Made by a program: the position numbers and the translations under genes
Shown: piece after piece, positions 5,333 through 6,782 of the stretch
Numbering within the stretch: position 1 is the stretch's first letter
How the letters are laid out: each line of letters starts with the position of its first letter
Source: Fidelibacterota bacterium
GTDB lineage: Bacteria > Fidelibacterota > BS150m-G59
Assembly: GCA_016784265.1 (NCBI GenBank)
Contig: JADHUZ010000074.1
Coordinates: 1-6,782, forward strand
Length of the DNA: 6,782 nucleotides
Direction: 5' to 3'
The notes under the pieces: generated by a model
Databases searched by the model: none
Seen by the model: only the letters and a program-made list of their open reading frames with translations
What the model was told of the DNA's origin: nothing

Positions 5333-6751
5333 TTATATTTTCAATCGTTTTACCGATTCTGCTACGCCTAAAATCTCAATCAACGCCGGGATGTCTGGTC
5401 CTTGCGTTGCGCCGAACAAAGCCAGCCGAAGCGGAAAAAACAAATCTTTTCCTTTAATTCCGGTTTCTTCTATCGTTTCTTTGACAAGATTTTTAATTTC
5501 AGGTTCGCTCCAATTTGTTTTTTCTGCTAATTTTTCCGCCCAAAATTTCACCACTTTTTGCGATGATTCACTTTTTAACAATTCCAAGTCCGTCTCAGAA
5601 AATTCTAAATCACGATAGAACGGAAGCGAATGTTCAAGCATCTCGGGAATTGTATCCACGCGTTTTCGAGCATTTTCAATTACTGCCAAAAATTTGCGAT
5701 TATCTGAAATATCTAAATTCGCTTCGAGAAAATACGGTTTTCCAAGTTCTGCGATTTTCTCTATTTTTTCATTGCGAATCCATTGCCCATTCATCCATTT
5801 GAGTTTTTCAATGTCAAACACAGCACCGCCTTTTTGCACGCGTTTGAGTGAAAATTTCTGCTCCAATTCGGCAAGCGAAAAAATTTCTTGATTATCGCCG
5901 GGATTCCAGCCGAGCAACGCCACAAAATTGAGCAACGCTTCTGGCAAATAGCCTTTTTTGAGATAATCTTCAACGGCGACATCGCCTTGACGCTTGGAAA
6001 GTTTGGATTTATCTGGATTTAACAAAAGTGGCAAATGCACAAATTTCGGCAATTTCCAGCCCAAAAATCGATACAAAAGCGTGTGTTTTGGAGTGGAAGG
6101 CAACCATTCCTCGCCACGAATTACATGCGAAATTCCCATCAAAAAATCATCCACAACATTAGCAAAATGATAAGTCGGAAATCCATCGGTTTTGATTAAA
6201 ACTTGGTCGTCAATTTCTGCAGTTGGAATTGCAACGCGTCCGCGAACGACATCAAAAAACACAATTTCTTCGTCATCAGGAATTTTCATCCGAATTACGA
6301 ACGGCTCATGTTTCATTCGTTCTTGTGCTTCAGATTTTGACAAATTCAAACAATGGCGGTCGTATTTTGGCGTTTCTTTTTTTGCCATTTTTTCGGTGCG
6401 GATCTGTTCTAATCTTTCTGACGAACAAAAGCACGGATACGCATTGCCGTCATCAAGCAATTTTTTAATGTGATTTTTGTAAATTTCCAGCCGCTGACTT
6501 TGAAAATACGGTCCATTTTCGCCGCCTTGTGTGGGTCCTTCGTCGAATGAAATCCCGATTTTATCAAAAGTGGAAAGCAGATTTTCTGTTGCACCTTCGA
6601 CTTTGCGTTTTTGGTCGGTATCCTCGATGCGAAGAACGAATTTCCCGCCCACTTTTTTCGCATACAAAAAATTAAACAACGCCGTTCGCAAACCGCCAAC
6701 ATGTAAATATCCAGTCGGCGATGGCGCGAATCTAACTTTAATTTCGCTCAT
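5333..6751 (-). CDS. gltX: Glutamyl-tRNA synthetase (class I)
   Basis: Attaches glutamate to tRNA-Glu; the 472-aa product has normal bacterial length. The catalytic domain opens with VRFAPSPTGYLHVGGLRTAL (residues 6-25, HIGH-type motif HVGG at 17-20). A zinc-site pattern is present, CFC at 107-109 with YDRHC at 130-134, as in E. coli GluRS. The KMSKS-type loop is KLSKR at 250-254 within LLNPDKSKLSKRQGD. From ~320 to the end is the alpha-helical anticodon-binding region, closing with FFPLRLALFGATQGPD at 438-453. Because a separate GlnRS is encoded nearby, this enzyme is expected to be discriminating (tRNA-Glu only), though I cannot read that from the sequence. The start is ATG at 6751, which gives the standard N-terminus and has GGAAA upstream; the frame remains open to the window edge (TTG at 6781), but that extension does not fit the family. 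A 62-nt gap then separates it from the small ORF. Confidence 0.97.
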   Translation of the reverse strand: MSEIKVRFAPSPTGYLHVGGLRTALFNFLYAKKVGGKFVLRIEDTDQKRKVEGATENLLSTFDKIGISFDEGPTQGGENGPYFQSQRLEIYKNHIKKLLDDGNAYPCFCSSERLEQIRTEKMAKKETPKYDRHCLNLSKSEAQERMKHEPFVIRMKIPDDEEIVFFDVVRGRVAIPTAEIDDQVLIKTDGFPTYHFANVVDDFLMGISHVIRGEEWLPSTPKHTLLYRFLGWKLPKFVHLPLLLNPDKSKLSKRQGDVAVEDYLKKGYLPEALLNFVALLGWNPGDNQEIFSLAELEQKFSLKRVQKGGAVFDIEKLKWMNGQWIRNEKIEKIAELGKPYFLEANLDISDNRKFLAVIENARKRVDTIPEMLEHSLPFYRDLEFSETDLELLKSESSQKVVKFWAEKLAEKTNWSEPEIKNLVKETIEETGIKGKDLFFPLRLALFGATQGPDIPALIEILGVAESVKRLKI

Positions 6752-6782
6752 TATTTTTTCCGGCAAAATATCCGAGCCCAAT

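Noticed and set aside
1..6782. CRISPR array, insertion sequence, phage genes or a defence system
   Set aside because: No spaced direct repeats, transposase, integrase or terminal inverted repeats are seen; all long ORFs are conserved housekeeping genes on one strand.

Overview
The window holds a compact run of bacterial housekeeping genes, all on the minus strand. In transcription order (from high to low coordinates) they are: gltX (glutamyl-tRNA synthetase), a 37-codon small ORF, a flavodoxin-fold NAD(P)H oxidoreductase, glnS (glutaminyl-tRNA synthetase), ispE (isoprenoid kinase), tRNA-Gln(UUG), prs (PRPP synthetase), a long-form ctc/rplY (ribosomal protein bL25) and the first 87 codons of pth (peptidyl-tRNA hydrolase), which runs off the left edge.

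Organism: a bacterium with A+T-rich codon use and the standard code (no reassigned stop is needed by any gene). The order ispE - tRNA-Gln - prs - rplY/ctc - pth is an old arrangement known from Pseudomonas, Geobacter-like bacteria and others. The tRNA does not encode its 3' CCA, which argues against Gammaproteobacteria. A true GlnRS shows direct glutaminylation rather than sole reliance on the GatCAB transamidation route. Low base composition and the long, acidic-tailed Ctc would fit several phyla, for example FCB-group or deltaproteobacterial lineages; I cannot place it more closely.

Layout and transcription: spacing suggests two blocks. Block 1 is gltX, a 62-nt gap, the small ORF with a very strong ribosome binding site, then the oxidoreductase joined to it by an ATGA stop/start overlap. 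A 101-nt gap follows, the only real intergenic region, with a weak candidate promoter and a small inverted repeat. Block 2 is glnS, 12 nt, ispE, 9 nt, tRNA-Gln, 4 nt, prs, 12 nt, ctc, 9 nt, pth. The tRNA is therefore embedded between two coding genes, and prs has essentially no leader once the tRNA is cut out. No rho-independent terminator is visible anywhere in the window.

Functionally most of the cluster serves translation: charging of tRNA-Glu and tRNA-Gln, the tRNA-Gln substrate itself, a 5S rRNA-binding ribosomal protein and recycling of peptidyl-tRNA. PRPP synthesis and an MEP-pathway step are carried along. I did not find a large unknown system. The points most worth a second look are the tRNA/prs junction, the cysteine-rich small ORF, a heptamer tandem repeat inside ispE, and the linkage of GlnRS with its cognate tRNA gene.
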